DNA from: Sediminicola sp040566555 | Lineage (GTDB): Bacteria > Bacteroidota > Bacteroidia > Flavobacteriales > Flavobacteriaceae | Reading direction: 5' to 3' | Assembly: GCF_040566555.1 (NCBI RefSeq) | Contig: NZ_JBEWYP010000003.1 | Coordinates: forward strand, 1-64,000 | DNA length: 64,000 nt | Shown: one piece after another, positions 34,295 to 42,556 of the stretch | Numbering within the stretch: position 1 is the stretch's first letter | How the letters are laid out: the number at the start of each line of letters is the position of its first letter | Position numbers and translations under genes: made by a program | The notes under the pieces: generated by a model | Told to the model about the DNA's origin: nothing | The model's database searches: none | Seen by the model: only the letters and a program-made list of their open reading frames with translations

Positions 34295-35395
34295 ATGAAG
34301 TGTAAATTTATAGTATGCCTAATGTTTATCACATTATTCCTAAGTTGCAAAGAGGAACCTAAGCCTAAACTTCAGGAATCACCTATTTCCAAGACCCCTA
34401 TTTTGACTTTATCTGAGGCCAATAAGCTGGCAGAACTGCCTTTAAACTGTTTGGAGGTCGACTACCCAAATAAACTTGGGCAAACCTTGAACGATTCCAC
34501 GCATTTGAGAAGTCCAAAATCCTTACATCCCGCTTTCTATGGATGTTTTGACTGGCATTCGTCCGTGCACGGACATTGGTCCCTAGTTTCCTTGTTAAAG
34601 CAATTTCCCGACCTTGGAAAGGCAGGTATTATTCGTGAAAAACTGACGGAATCCTTATCACAAGAAAACATAGCACAAGAAATGGCCTATTTTGAGATGA
34701 CCGGGAACATTTCTTTTGAACGCACCTATGGTTGGGCCTGGGTATTAAAACTTGCGGAAGAATTACATACTTGGGAAGATCCCATGGCGAAAGAATTGGA
34801 GTATAACCTGGAGCCACTTACTAGATTCATTGTAGCATCTTATGAATCCTTTTTGCCAAAATTAAATTATCCTATTAGAGTAGGTGAACATTCCAATACA
34901 GCTTTTGGCCTCTCCTTAGCCTGGGATTATGCAGTTGCCGTCAATGATGTATTGTTAATGAAGTCGGTCAAGGATGCTGTAGATCGCTATTACACTAATG
35001 ATAAGGGTTGTCCCATGGAGTGGGAACCAAGTGGATTCGATTTCCTTTCCCCTTGCCTGGAGGAAATTAATTTGGTGCGTAAAGTGTATGCCAAGGAGGC
35101 CTTTAAGAAATGGTTGGATACTTTTATGCCTCAGTTAAAAGACCCTGATTTTATGTTGGAACCGGGGAAAGTAGCAGATAGGACCGACGGGAAACTGGTG
35201 CATTTGGATGGACTTAATTTTAGCAGGGCGTGGTGTTTATATGGAATTGCTGAAACCTTGCCTGAATATGAACATTTAAAAAATATAGCAAATACCCATA
35301 TCAACTATTCCCTTCCCAACATAGTAGACGATAATTATGAGGGTACCCATTGGTTGGGAACATTTGCCCTGTACTCATTAAATAAAACCAAGTAA
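34295..35395 (+). CDS. DUF2891 family lipoprotein
   Basis: 366 residues from the ATG at 34295. The signal peptide ends FLS-C18. The residues after the Cys are K-E-E, which fits the K-(D/E)2 export signal described for surface lipoproteins of Capnocytophaga, so cell-surface exposure is predicted. The mature part has DUF2891 features: SLHPAFYGCFDWHSSVHGHW, EHSNTAFGLSLAWDYA, PSGFDFLSPCLEE and NYEGTHWLGTFALY. It is mainly helical, like an alpha/alpha barrel. No reaction is known. One base separates it from the Nramp-like gene and it heads the pxp operon. TACATTTA at 34261-34268 is a near-match -7 box. Confidence 0.9.
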   Translation: MKCKFIVCLMFITLFLSCKEEPKPKLQESPISKTPILTLSEANKLAELPLNCLEVDYPNKLGQTLNDSTHLRSPKSLHPAFYGCFDWHSSVHGHWSLVSLLKQFPDLGKAGIIREKLTESLSQENIAQEMAYFEMTGNISFERTYGWAWVLKLAEELHTWEDPMAKELEYNLEPLTRFIVASYESFLPKLNYPIRVGEHSNTAFGLSLAWDYAVAVNDVLLMKSVKDAVDRYYTNDKGCPMEWEPSGFDFLSPCLEEINLVRKVYAKEAFKKWLDTFMPQLKDPDFMLEPGKVADRTDGKLVHLDGLNFSRAWCLYGIAETLPEYEHLKNIANTHINYSLPNIVDDNYEGTHWLGTFALYSLNKTK

Positions 35396-35396
35396 T

Positions 35397-36590
35397 ATGT
35401 TTAAAAAAATAGGTCCAGGTGTTTTGGTGGCCGCAGCATTTATTGGTCCGGGTACGGTTACAGCTTGTACGTTGGCCGGAGTACAATTTGGTTTTACCTT
35501 GTTATGGGCCATGTTACTTTCCTTGGTAGCCACCATTGTACTTCAGGAAATGTCGGCCAGATTGGGCATTATTACCCAAAAAGGCCTTGCGGACGTCATT
35601 AAAGAACAAATACAAATCCCATTGTTCCGTAATTTGGTCATTGGGATAATATTGGGTGCCATTGTCATTGGAAACACCGCTTACGAAGGCGGGAACATAG
35701 GTGGGGCCACCTTGGGGCTAGAAGCTATTTTTGGGAGGGAATACGTTACCTTCTATCCCTTTATCATAGGGGCAATTGCATTTTCGCTTCTGTATTTGGG
35801 AAATTATAAAATGTTGGAAAAGGTATTGGTCACCTTGGTGATCGTGATGAGCCTTTCCTTTTTATTGACAGCAATCATTACCAAACCCAATATTCTGGAG
35901 GTCTTAAAGGGCTTGCTTGTACCCACCATGCCGGAGAATAGTATTTTTACCGTAATAGCCTTGGTAGGGACCACCGTAGTTCCTTATAATCTATTTTTGC
36001 ATGCTTCCCTGGTCAGTGAAAAATGGAAAACCAAGGAAGATTTGAAAACAGCCAGAAAGGATACCTTTATATCCATTACTTTGGGCGGAATGGTATCCAT
36101 GGCCATTATTATAGCAGCTACCACTATTCCCAAAGGCGATATTTCTTCCGTTTTGGATTTGGCAAAAGGTCTGGAGCCATTGTACGGCAACGGGGCCAGG
36201 TATTTTATGGGAATAGGCTTATTTGCTGCCGGTATCACTTCGGCAATTACCGCACCTTTGGCCGCAGCCTATGTGGTGAATAGCTGTTTTGGTTGGAAAG
36301 CCGGCTTAAAAGACCTAAAATTTAAATTAGTGTGGATGGCCATAATAATTTTGGGCGTCCTTTCATTGACCTTTGGGATTACCCCGATAGAAATTATACA
36401 ATTCGCACAGGTAACCAATGGACTTTTATTGCCTGTAATTGCCATCTTTTTATTGTGGGTGGCCAATAAGGTTGCCATCATGGGATCCTATAAAAATTCG
36501 ACTGCACAAAACGTACTTGCTATTTTTATAATTTTATTGGTTATACTTTTAGGAATGAAGAGTATTTTGAAGGTAGCTGGACTTTTTTAA
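35397..36590 (+). CDS. Nramp-family transporter lacking the metal-binding residues
   Basis: A 397-residue protein with 11 membrane helices of the LeuT-like Nramp fold. In metal-carrying Nramps helix 1 has DPGN and helix 6 has MPH. Here the same places read G17-P-G-T20 and V195-P-Y197-N, so the Asp, Asn and Met that hold Mn/Fe are gone. It is packed between DUF2891 and pxpA with no gap (TAA directly followed by ATG). From memory, B. subtilis YcsG is an Nramp-like protein in the ycsF/kipI/kipA (pxp) operon as well. Uptake of 5-oxoproline or a related acid is my inference. Confidence 0.88.
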   Translation: MFKKIGPGVLVAAAFIGPGTVTACTLAGVQFGFTLLWAMLLSLVATIVLQEMSARLGIITQKGLADVIKEQIQIPLFRNLVIGIILGAIVIGNTAYEGGNIGGATLGLEAIFGREYVTFYPFIIGAIAFSLLYLGNYKMLEKVLVTLVIVMSLSFLLTAIITKPNILEVLKGLLVPTMPENSIFTVIALVGTTVVPYNLFLHASLVSEKWKTKEDLKTARKDTFISITLGGMVSMAIIIAATTIPKGDISSVLDLAKGLEPLYGNGARYFMGIGLFAAGITSAITAPLAAAYVVNSCFGWKAGLKDLKFKLVWMAIIILGVLSLTFGITPIEIIQFAQVTNGLLLPVIAIFLLWVANKVAIMGSYKNSTAQNVLAIFIILLVILLGMKSILKVAGLF

Positions 36591-37334
36591 ATGGAAATGA
36601 GATTTATAGATATCAATTGTGACGTCGGGGAAGGAATAGGAAACGAAGAAGACCTATTTCCTTTTATTTCCTCATGTAATATAGCGTGTGGTGGTCATGC
36701 TGGAGATGAGCAAATCATGAAAGAAATAGTTGTTTTGGCAAAAAAGCACCAGGTGAAAATTGGGGCCCACCCCTCGTATCCCGACAAAGATAATTTTGGA
36801 CGAGTATCCCTGTCCATGCCTAATGAAACATTAAAAAGTTCTATTAAGGACCAGGTAACTGCCTTAGTTTCTATTTTGGAAACACAAGGGTTGGACTTGC
36901 ATCATATAAAAGCACATGGGGCATTATATAATGATATCGCCAAGGACCGGGCTTTGGCCTCTGTTTTCCTGGAAGCCGTAGAACAGTTTAAGGAAAAGGT
37001 CTACCTATATGTGCCCTATGGATCTGTTTTGGATGAGGAAGCATTAAAGCGTGACTTTAAGACAATGGTGGAGGCATTTGGGGACCGAAATTATAATCCA
37101 GACCTCACTTTGGTTTCCAGAAATTCCCCAAACGCCGTTATCCATGATCCTAAAGAAGTCTTGGACCACATTACAAAAATGGTTAAAAATCAAAAGGTTA
37201 AAACCTCTCAAGGGACAGAGCAAAATATTAATGCAGAAACCTATTGTATTCATGGAGATACCCCATCAGCATTACAAATATTAGCGTATCTTTCAGAGGA
37301 ATTGCCCGAACAACAGATCTATTTAAAAAAGTGA
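36591..37334 (+). CDS. pxpA: 5-oxoprolinase subunit PxpA (LamB/YcsF family)
   Basis: 247 residues. IDINCDVGEG, NIACGGHAGDE, IGAHPSYPD and HHIKAHGALYND are diagnostic for the YcsF/LamB family, now known as PxpA. With PxpB and PxpC it hydrolyses 5-oxo-L-proline to glutamate using ATP in the cytosol. ATG at 36591 directly follows the Nramp-like stop codon; an in-frame ATG two codons later is an alternative. It overlaps pxpB by GTGA. Confidence 0.96.
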   Translation: MEMRFIDINCDVGEGIGNEEDLFPFISSCNIACGGHAGDEQIMKEIVVLAKKHQVKIGAHPSYPDKDNFGRVSLSMPNETLKSSIKDQVTALVSILETQGLDLHHIKAHGALYNDIAKDRALASVFLEAVEQFKEKVYLYVPYGSVLDEEALKRDFKTMVEAFGDRNYNPDLTLVSRNSPNAVIHDPKEVLDHITKMVKNQKVKTSQGTEQNINAETYCIHGDTPSALQILAYLSEELPEQQIYLKK

Positions 37335-38068
37335 GCCCTTTTATAATTTCTATACGCCCTTTTGGGGATTTTGCCGTTCTCGTTGAATGGCCCAATATTG
37401 TTGAAGAGCAAATCTTGAACGATATCCTCAGTTTCATTCACCATTTAAAAACCAATCATCTTAATGAAAAAGAATGGGAAATGGTCCCTGCCTATAATTC
37501 TCTGGCTCTTATTCATCGGACTGGAAAAATAGAATACAAGATCTTCAGCAAAGAAGTAAAAGAGTGGTATTCCCAAAAATCTGGTGACTATGTAATAGAA
37601 AAATACCTTTGGGAACTACCAGTTTGCTATGAAGGGGATTTCGCGGTTGATTTAATGGAGGTATCCGAAAAATTGGGTATGTCTCCAAAAGAAGTCATTT
37701 CCTTACATACAAAACATGTATACACAGTATATGGAATTGGTTTTCTTCCAGGTTTTATGTATTTGGGAGGATTGCCCCAATCCCTGGAAATTGTCAGAAG
37801 AGAAACTCCTAGGTTAAAAGTTGAACAGGGATCTGTTGGACTTGCCGGAAAACAAACAGGAATTTATCCACAAGAATCACCAGGAGGCTGGAATATCATT
37901 GGCAATTGTCCAGTTCCCTTATTCAATAAGGATAATGAAAACCCTTGTTTTGTAAATGTTGGAGATAAAATTAAATTTTATTCCATCACCAAGGGAGAGC
38001 ATGACCTACTAAAATTACAAGGAGAAGTGGGAATTTATAAATTGAAAAAAACTAAGGTGGATGCTTAA
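37331..38068 (+). CDS. pxpB: 5-oxoprolinase subunit PxpB (KipI family)
   Basis: 245 residues from a GTG at 37331, chosen because it overlaps the pxpA stop in a GTGA arrangement and gives SPFIISIRPFGDFAVLVEW, the usual KipI start. GIGFLPGFMYLGGLP and GSVGLAGKQTGIYP are family signatures. Together with PxpC it forms the ATP-dependent part of 5-oxoprolinase. In Bacillus the homologue KipI also inhibits the sporulation kinase KinA, which has no counterpart here. It overlaps pxpC by 8 bp. Confidence 0.95.
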   Translation: MSPFIISIRPFGDFAVLVEWPNIVEEQILNDILSFIHHLKTNHLNEKEWEMVPAYNSLALIHRTGKIEYKIFSKEVKEWYSQKSGDYVIEKYLWELPVCYEGDFAVDLMEVSEKLGMSPKEVISLHTKHVYTVYGIGFLPGFMYLGGLPQSLEIVRRETPRLKVEQGSVGLAGKQTGIYPQESPGGWNIIGNCPVPLFNKDNENPCFVNVGDKIKFYSITKGEHDLLKLQGEVGIYKLKKTKVDA

Positions 38069-38900
38069 GGTTATAAAGTCTGGTTTTTTTACAACCGTAC
38101 AAGATACGGGCAGGTTCAACTATAGGAACAAAGGAGTACCCGTTAGTGGGGTGATGGATTCGTTTTCCTATGCCATAGTCAATATGCTGTTGGAGAATGA
38201 TAAAAAGGCGGCAGTATTGGAAATTACCATGACCGGTCCAACAGTAGAATTTGAGTTGGACACCTACATCGTAGCTGGGGGTGCAGAGCTTACCATGAGC
38301 CTAAATGGCCAAACCATAAAAAACTTCAAGGTTCATAAGATTCAGGCTGGGGATATTGTTTCCTTTGGGAAACTGGACCACGGTCTTAGGTCCTATTTGG
38401 CAATAAAAGACGGCTTTAAAACACCTATTGTTTTGGGCAGCCGTTCCTACTTTAAACCCCTGACCATATCGTCACGTATAAAGGAGTATGAACAGTTACC
38501 ATACGATGAATGCAAAAGCTTTACCCCTAAATTACAAGAATTTAAACCACATTCTTTACTCAAAGAAACGGTTTTGGAGGTTTTTGAAGGACCAGAATAC
38601 AGGTTGTTGACAGAGCAACAAAAGAACGCCTTGTTTGGGGACGATTTTACCGTAGCCAAAGAAAATAACCGAATGGCCTATCAGCTAAACGAAACCATTG
38701 AAGGGCATGCTATTTCCATGCTGACCTCAGCAACCCTTCCAGGGACAATACAGCTGACTCCTTCTGGTAAATTGATCATTTTAATGAAAGATGGACAGAC
38801 TACTGGAGGGTACCCCCGTATTTTACAGCTTTCAGAAAAAGCAATTTCAATTCTTGCACAAAAGCGGTATGGGGATGAGTTGTCCTTTAAATTGATATAA
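38061..38900 (+). CDS. pxpC: 5-oxoprolinase subunit PxpC (KipA family)
   Basis: 279 residues, somewhat shorter than the roughly 310-330 of B. subtilis and E. coli homologues, with the loss spread over loops. FFTTVQDTGRFNYRNKGVPV and SGVMD open the biotin-carboxylase-like (cyclophilin-fold) domain, and TTGGYPRI lies near the end. It is the last gene of the DUF2891-Nramp-pxpABC operon. No clear terminator is seen before the convergent aldehyde dehydrogenase gene. Confidence 0.94.
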   Translation: MLKVIKSGFFTTVQDTGRFNYRNKGVPVSGVMDSFSYAIVNMLLENDKKAAVLEITMTGPTVEFELDTYIVAGGAELTMSLNGQTIKNFKVHKIQAGDIVSFGKLDHGLRSYLAIKDGFKTPIVLGSRSYFKPLTISSRIKEYEQLPYDECKSFTPKLQEFKPHSLLKETVLEVFEGPEYRLLTEQQKNALFGDDFTVAKENNRMAYQLNETIEGHAISMLTSATLPGTIQLTPSGKLIILMKDGQTTGGYPRILQLSEKAISILAQKRYGDELSFKLI

Positions 38901-39010
38901 TTCAAAAAACAGTAGTGGAAGACCCAAAACAGATTTCAGCATAAATTTATTTATATCTCCCTGTCTCCAAAGGAACATGATCAATATCATAAAGTCTTTA
39001 AAAAGTACTT

Positions 39011-40390
39011 CTACAGCAGATTTTTTAATTTTTTGGCAAATTTAATAGGCAAAGAATAAGGAGGATATCTAAAGGGAACATCCAACCAAGTTGCCCTATG
39101 CACAATGGGTTTGTGATGTGAAAAGAGTTCAAAAGTGGTTTTTCCATGGTAGGCACCAATACCACTGCCACCAACCCCACCAAACGGCAATTTCTTATTG
39201 GCCACTTGTATTACCGTATCATTTATTGCGCCTCCTCCAAAACTATATTTTTGGATAATTTTATTCTGAAAGGTCTTGTTGTTCGAAAAAACATAGGTAG
39301 CCAATGGCTTGCCGTATTTATTTACCACCCTATGGATATCATCTTCAGTTTCATAGGAGAGAATGGGTAGGATAGGTCCAAATATTTCTCCATACATTAA
39401 TTTGCTGTCCAAGTGAGGCTCATCCACTAAAGTAATGGAGATGTAATTATCTTTTGAATCTGTTTCACCACCAAAGAGAATAGATTCCCCAACAAGCATA
39501 TCCTTTAGATTATCGAAATGGGCAGCGCTTACCGTTCGGGCATAATCTGAAGAGTTTTTTAAATTTTCACCGTATGCAGCCTTGATCATTTTGATTAAGG
39601 ATTGTATAAAGGCCTCTTTCTTGGTTTTATGGACCAAAATATAATCCGGGGCTATGCAAGTTTGCCCGGCATTTAAAAACTTTCCCCAACATATTCTTTT
39701 CGCCGCAATGTCCAACGAAATGGTCTCATCTACAATACAAGGATTTTTTCCCCCTAGTTCCAAAGTGACGGGAGTAAGATGTTTGGCGGCACTCTCATAT
39801 ACAATTTGTCCGACCCGGGTGCTTCCCGTAAAAAATATGTAATCCCACCTTTCTTTTAAAAGTTCTTGGGATGCCTCAACGCCACCTTCAATGACCGTTA
39901 CATGTTCTTTTGCAAAAACAGAGGTTATGATATTCTGAATGATTTTTGAGGTGTTGGGGGTTACTTCGGAAGGCTTTATCACCACAGTATTCCCTGCCGC
40001 TACGGCTCCTACCAATGGCAAAAGAGCTAACTGAAACGGGTAGTTCCAAGGAGCAATGATGAGGATGGTGCCATAGGGTTCTTTATATATTTTATCAGTG
40101 GAGGGAAAGTTCAGCCACGAAGAGGAAACACTTTTCGGTCGTGCCCAAGAATTCAGATTTTTTAAGACCAATTTTAATTCTGCCAAAACAAACTGCGTTT
40201 CGGTGGCCAGAGTTTCAAAATGGGGTTTTTTAAAATCAGCATAAATAGCATCGCAAATAGCATCTTCACGTTCTATAATCTCTTTTTGTAGTCTTTCCAG
40301 CGCTTCTTTTCTAAACGTAAGGTCTTTGGATTCCTGAGTTAGGAAAAAATTACGTTGTGCTTGAACGATTTTGGAAATTGTAGTCTTCAT
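39011..40390 (-). CDS. Aldehyde dehydrogenase, ALDH3-like
   Basis: 459 residues. It has the NAD(P) loop FFTGSTRVG, general base E211 in LELGGKNPC, and nucleophile C245 in NAGQTCIAPDY. The ending (FGGVGGSGIGAYHGKTTFELFSHHK) and short length are typical of the ALDH3 group of fatty and aromatic aldehyde dehydrogenases, including coniferyl aldehyde dehydrogenase. A hydrophobic/basic C-terminus could touch membranes, as in fatty aldehyde dehydrogenases. It stands alone, convergent with pxpC and divergent from ilv. Confidence 0.93.
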   Translation of the reverse strand: MKTTISKIVQAQRNFFLTQESKDLTFRKEALERLQKEIIEREDAICDAIYADFKKPHFETLATETQFVLAELKLVLKNLNSWARPKSVSSSWLNFPSTDKIYKEPYGTILIIAPWNYPFQLALLPLVGAVAAGNTVVIKPSEVTPNTSKIIQNIITSVFAKEHVTVIEGGVEASQELLKERWDYIFFTGSTRVGQIVYESAAKHLTPVTLELGGKNPCIVDETISLDIAAKRICWGKFLNAGQTCIAPDYILVHKTKKEAFIQSLIKMIKAAYGENLKNSSDYARTVSAAHFDNLKDMLVGESILFGGETDSKDNYISITLVDEPHLDSKLMYGEIFGPILPILSYETEDDIHRVVNKYGKPLATYVFSNNKTFQNKIIQKYSFGGGAINDTVIQVANKKLPFGGVGGSGIGAYHGKTTFELFSHHKPIVHRATWLDVPFRYPPYSLPIKFAKKLKNLL

Positions 40391-40561
40391 ATCAAAATAT
40401 AATAAAACTTAGGGCCTTATCTTGTACGGGTAAATATAGCATTACAAGCTAATCAAAAAAATCAATTCCAAACAGAAAAGAGAGGGCTGTAGTGTTCCAA
40501 TGTATTCATTATATATAATGTAATGGCCTTATTTTGTGGAATCAACAATAGTATGTGTATA

Positions 40562-40606
40562 ATGAAATTGTTGGATATGATACGAATTACTATATTAATG
40601 TTCTGA
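40562..40606 (+). CDS. Candidate branched-chain leader peptide of the ilv operon
   Basis: A 14-codon frame reads MKLLDMIRITILMF. Six of 14 residues are Leu or Ile, including two ATA codons, plus one Thr. It lies 140 bp upstream of ilvD, the classical place for a stalling-type leader peptide. A second tiny frame (MRILTS) follows at 40609-40629. No strong terminator hairpin is obvious, and an exact promoter lies downstream of it. Chance in AT-rich DNA is possible. Confidence 0.35.
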   Translation: MKLLDMIRITILMF

Positions 40607-40668
40607 TAATGAGAATATTAACCTCTTAATAGGGGAGTTGGATTTGAACCGAGGAACTTTGTTAAAAG

Positions 40669-40696
40669 TTTGGGGTATATGAAACATTTATCTTTG
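40669..40696 (+). promoter_or_regulatory. Promoter of the ilv operon
   Basis: TTTG at 40669-40672 and TATCTTTG (exact TAnnTTTG) at 40689-40696 are separated by 16 bp, slightly short for the Bacteroidota -33/-7 pair. Predicted 5' leader to ilvD is about 43 bases. Confidence 0.6.
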
Positions 40697-40745
40697 AATG
40701 ATAGAAGATTTACAAAAGAATTTAAGAATAGCAATATAAAGTTTA

Positions 40746-42422
40746 ATGGAGCTCAACAAATATAGTAAGAACGTAACACAAGATCCTACCCAACCTGCTG
40801 CCCAAGCCATGTTACACGCCATCGGTCTTACCGATGCCGACCTGGCAAAACCACTTATCGGAATTGGAAGTACAGGTTATGAGGGGAATCCTTGTAACAT
40901 GCATTTAAATGATTTGTCTAAACATGTAAAAGAAGGTGTAAATGCAGGGGGTGCTGTTGGCTTAATATTCAATACTATTGGCGTAAGTGATGGTATTTCC
41001 ATGGGAACCTATGGAATGCGTTATTCATTGCCTTCAAGAGATATAATTGCAGATTCCATGGAAACTGTAGTACAGGCTATGAACTATGATGGTTTGGTAA
41101 CCGTAGTCGGCTGTGATAAAAATATGCCAGGAGCACTAATGGCCATGATAAGGCTCGATAGGCCTTCTGTATTGGTCTATGGTGGTACTATCGCATCGGG
41201 CTGCTTAAATGGAAAAAAACTAGATGTGGTTTCTGCTTTTGAAGCTTGGGGAGAAAAGGTTGCAGGCACCATGAATGAAGAAGACTATAAAAGTGTCATC
41301 CACAATGCCTGTCCAGGTGCTGGAGCCTGTGGTGGAATGTATACTGCAAATACCATGGCCTCTGCCATAGAGGCATTGGGAATGGCCATGCCCTATAATT
41401 CTTCCAACCCGGCAACCGGAAAGGAGAAGAAGGATGATTGTATCAACTCAGGGAAGGCCCTACAGAATTTATTGGAAAAGGATATTAAGCCCAGTGATAT
41501 TATTACAAGGAAGTCTTTCGAGAATGCGATCCGTTTGGTCACTGTTCTTGGGGGATCCACAAATGCGGTACTCCACTTTTTGGCAATAGCCAAGGCCGCA
41601 GATATTGAATTTACGTTGGACGATTTCCAAAAAATCAGTGATACCACACCATTTTTGGCTGATCTGAAGCCTAGCGGAAAGTATTTGATGGAAGATGTAC
41701 ACAGGGTAGGTGGTACCCCGGCAGTAATGAAGTTTATGTTGGAAAATGGCATGCTGCATGGCGATTGTTTAACCGTCACCGGGAAAACAGTAGCTGAGAA
41801 TCTCGCAGAAGTACCAAGCCTTTCAGAAGGTCAAGATGTGGTAAGGCCTTTGGATAAACCCATAAAGGCAACAGGTCATATTAGAATATTGTACGGTAAC
41901 CTTGCCGAAGAAGGATCCGTAGCAAAAATAACTGGGAAAGAAGGATTGTATTTTTCCGGCCCGGCCAAAGTATATGATGGGGAATTTTTGGCCAATGATG
42001 GCATACGCAAGGGAGAGGTCAAAAAAGGAAATGTTGTGGTCATTCGTTACGAGGGACCAAAAGGCGGACCTGGAATGCCAGAGATGTTGAAGCCTACAGC
42101 GGCCATTATGGGCGTTGGTCTTGGAAAGGATGTCGCTCTGATCACGGACGGTAGATTTTCAGGTGGCACCCATGGTTTTGTCGTGGGTCATGTGGCACCT
42201 GAAGCTCAGGACGGAGGAACCATTGGTCTTTTGGAAGATGGGGATATTGTGACCATTGATGCCGAAAAGAACAGCATTAGTGTAGACCTATCGGATGATG
42301 AGATCCAAGCCAGAAAGGCAAAATGGCAACAACCACCTTTAAAAGTGAGTAAAGGAAGTTTATACAAATATGCAAAAACGGTTTCATCTGCCTCTCAAGG
42401 TTGTGTTACCGACGAATTTTAA
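40746..42422 (+). CDS. ilvD: Dihydroxy-acid dehydratase
   Basis: 558 residues. The three Fe-S cluster cysteines of the family are visible: C50 (EGNPCNMH), C123 (VGCDKNMPG) and C195 (GAGACGGMYT). The spacing fits the [2Fe-2S] or [4Fe-4S] dehydratases. It converts dihydroxy-isovalerate and dihydroxy-methylvalerate to the 2-oxo acids of valine and isoleucine. It is the first structural gene of ilvD-ilvB-ilvN-ilvC-ilvA, with a 134-bp gap before ilvB. Confidence 0.98.
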   Translation: MELNKYSKNVTQDPTQPAAQAMLHAIGLTDADLAKPLIGIGSTGYEGNPCNMHLNDLSKHVKEGVNAGGAVGLIFNTIGVSDGISMGTYGMRYSLPSRDIIADSMETVVQAMNYDGLVTVVGCDKNMPGALMAMIRLDRPSVLVYGGTIASGCLNGKKLDVVSAFEAWGEKVAGTMNEEDYKSVIHNACPGAGACGGMYTANTMASAIEALGMAMPYNSSNPATGKEKKDDCINSGKALQNLLEKDIKPSDIITRKSFENAIRLVTVLGGSTNAVLHFLAIAKAADIEFTLDDFQKISDTTPFLADLKPSGKYLMEDVHRVGGTPAVMKFMLENGMLHGDCLTVTGKTVAENLAEVPSLSEGQDVVRPLDKPIKATGHIRILYGNLAEEGSVAKITGKEGLYFSGPAKVYDGEFLANDGIRKGEVKKGNVVVIRYEGPKGGPGMPEMLKPTAAIMGVGLGKDVALITDGRFSGGTHGFVVGHVAPEAQDGGTIGLLEDGDIVTIDAEKNSISVDLSDDEIQARKAKWQQPPLKVSKGSLYKYAKTVSSASQGCVTDEF

Positions 42423-42556
42423 AAATATCAATCCTATATTAGGCAGTGTAGGGCATCGAAAGGGATGTTGGGTTCTGAAAAATGGATTTGAGAAAATAGT
42501 GTTTAATTAAAAATGCCCTTGACCCCTCAACTGAATAGAGGGATGGGATAAGGCCT

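Larger units (their letters stand above)
40391..40745. other. Divergent region between aldehyde dehydrogenase and ilvD
   Basis: 355 bp holding the aldehyde dehydrogenase upstream region (left), a candidate ilv leader peptide (40562-40606), and a promoter with exact -7 box just ahead of ilvD (40669-40696). A TTATTTTG at 40530-40537 could be a second, upstream -7-like element. Confidence 0.5.

Noticed and set aside
40636..40660. GGATTTGAACC upstream of ilvD resembles the T arm of a tRNA on the minus strand
   Set aside because: Only three of five T-stem pairs form, and no acceptor or anticodon stem can be drawn around it.
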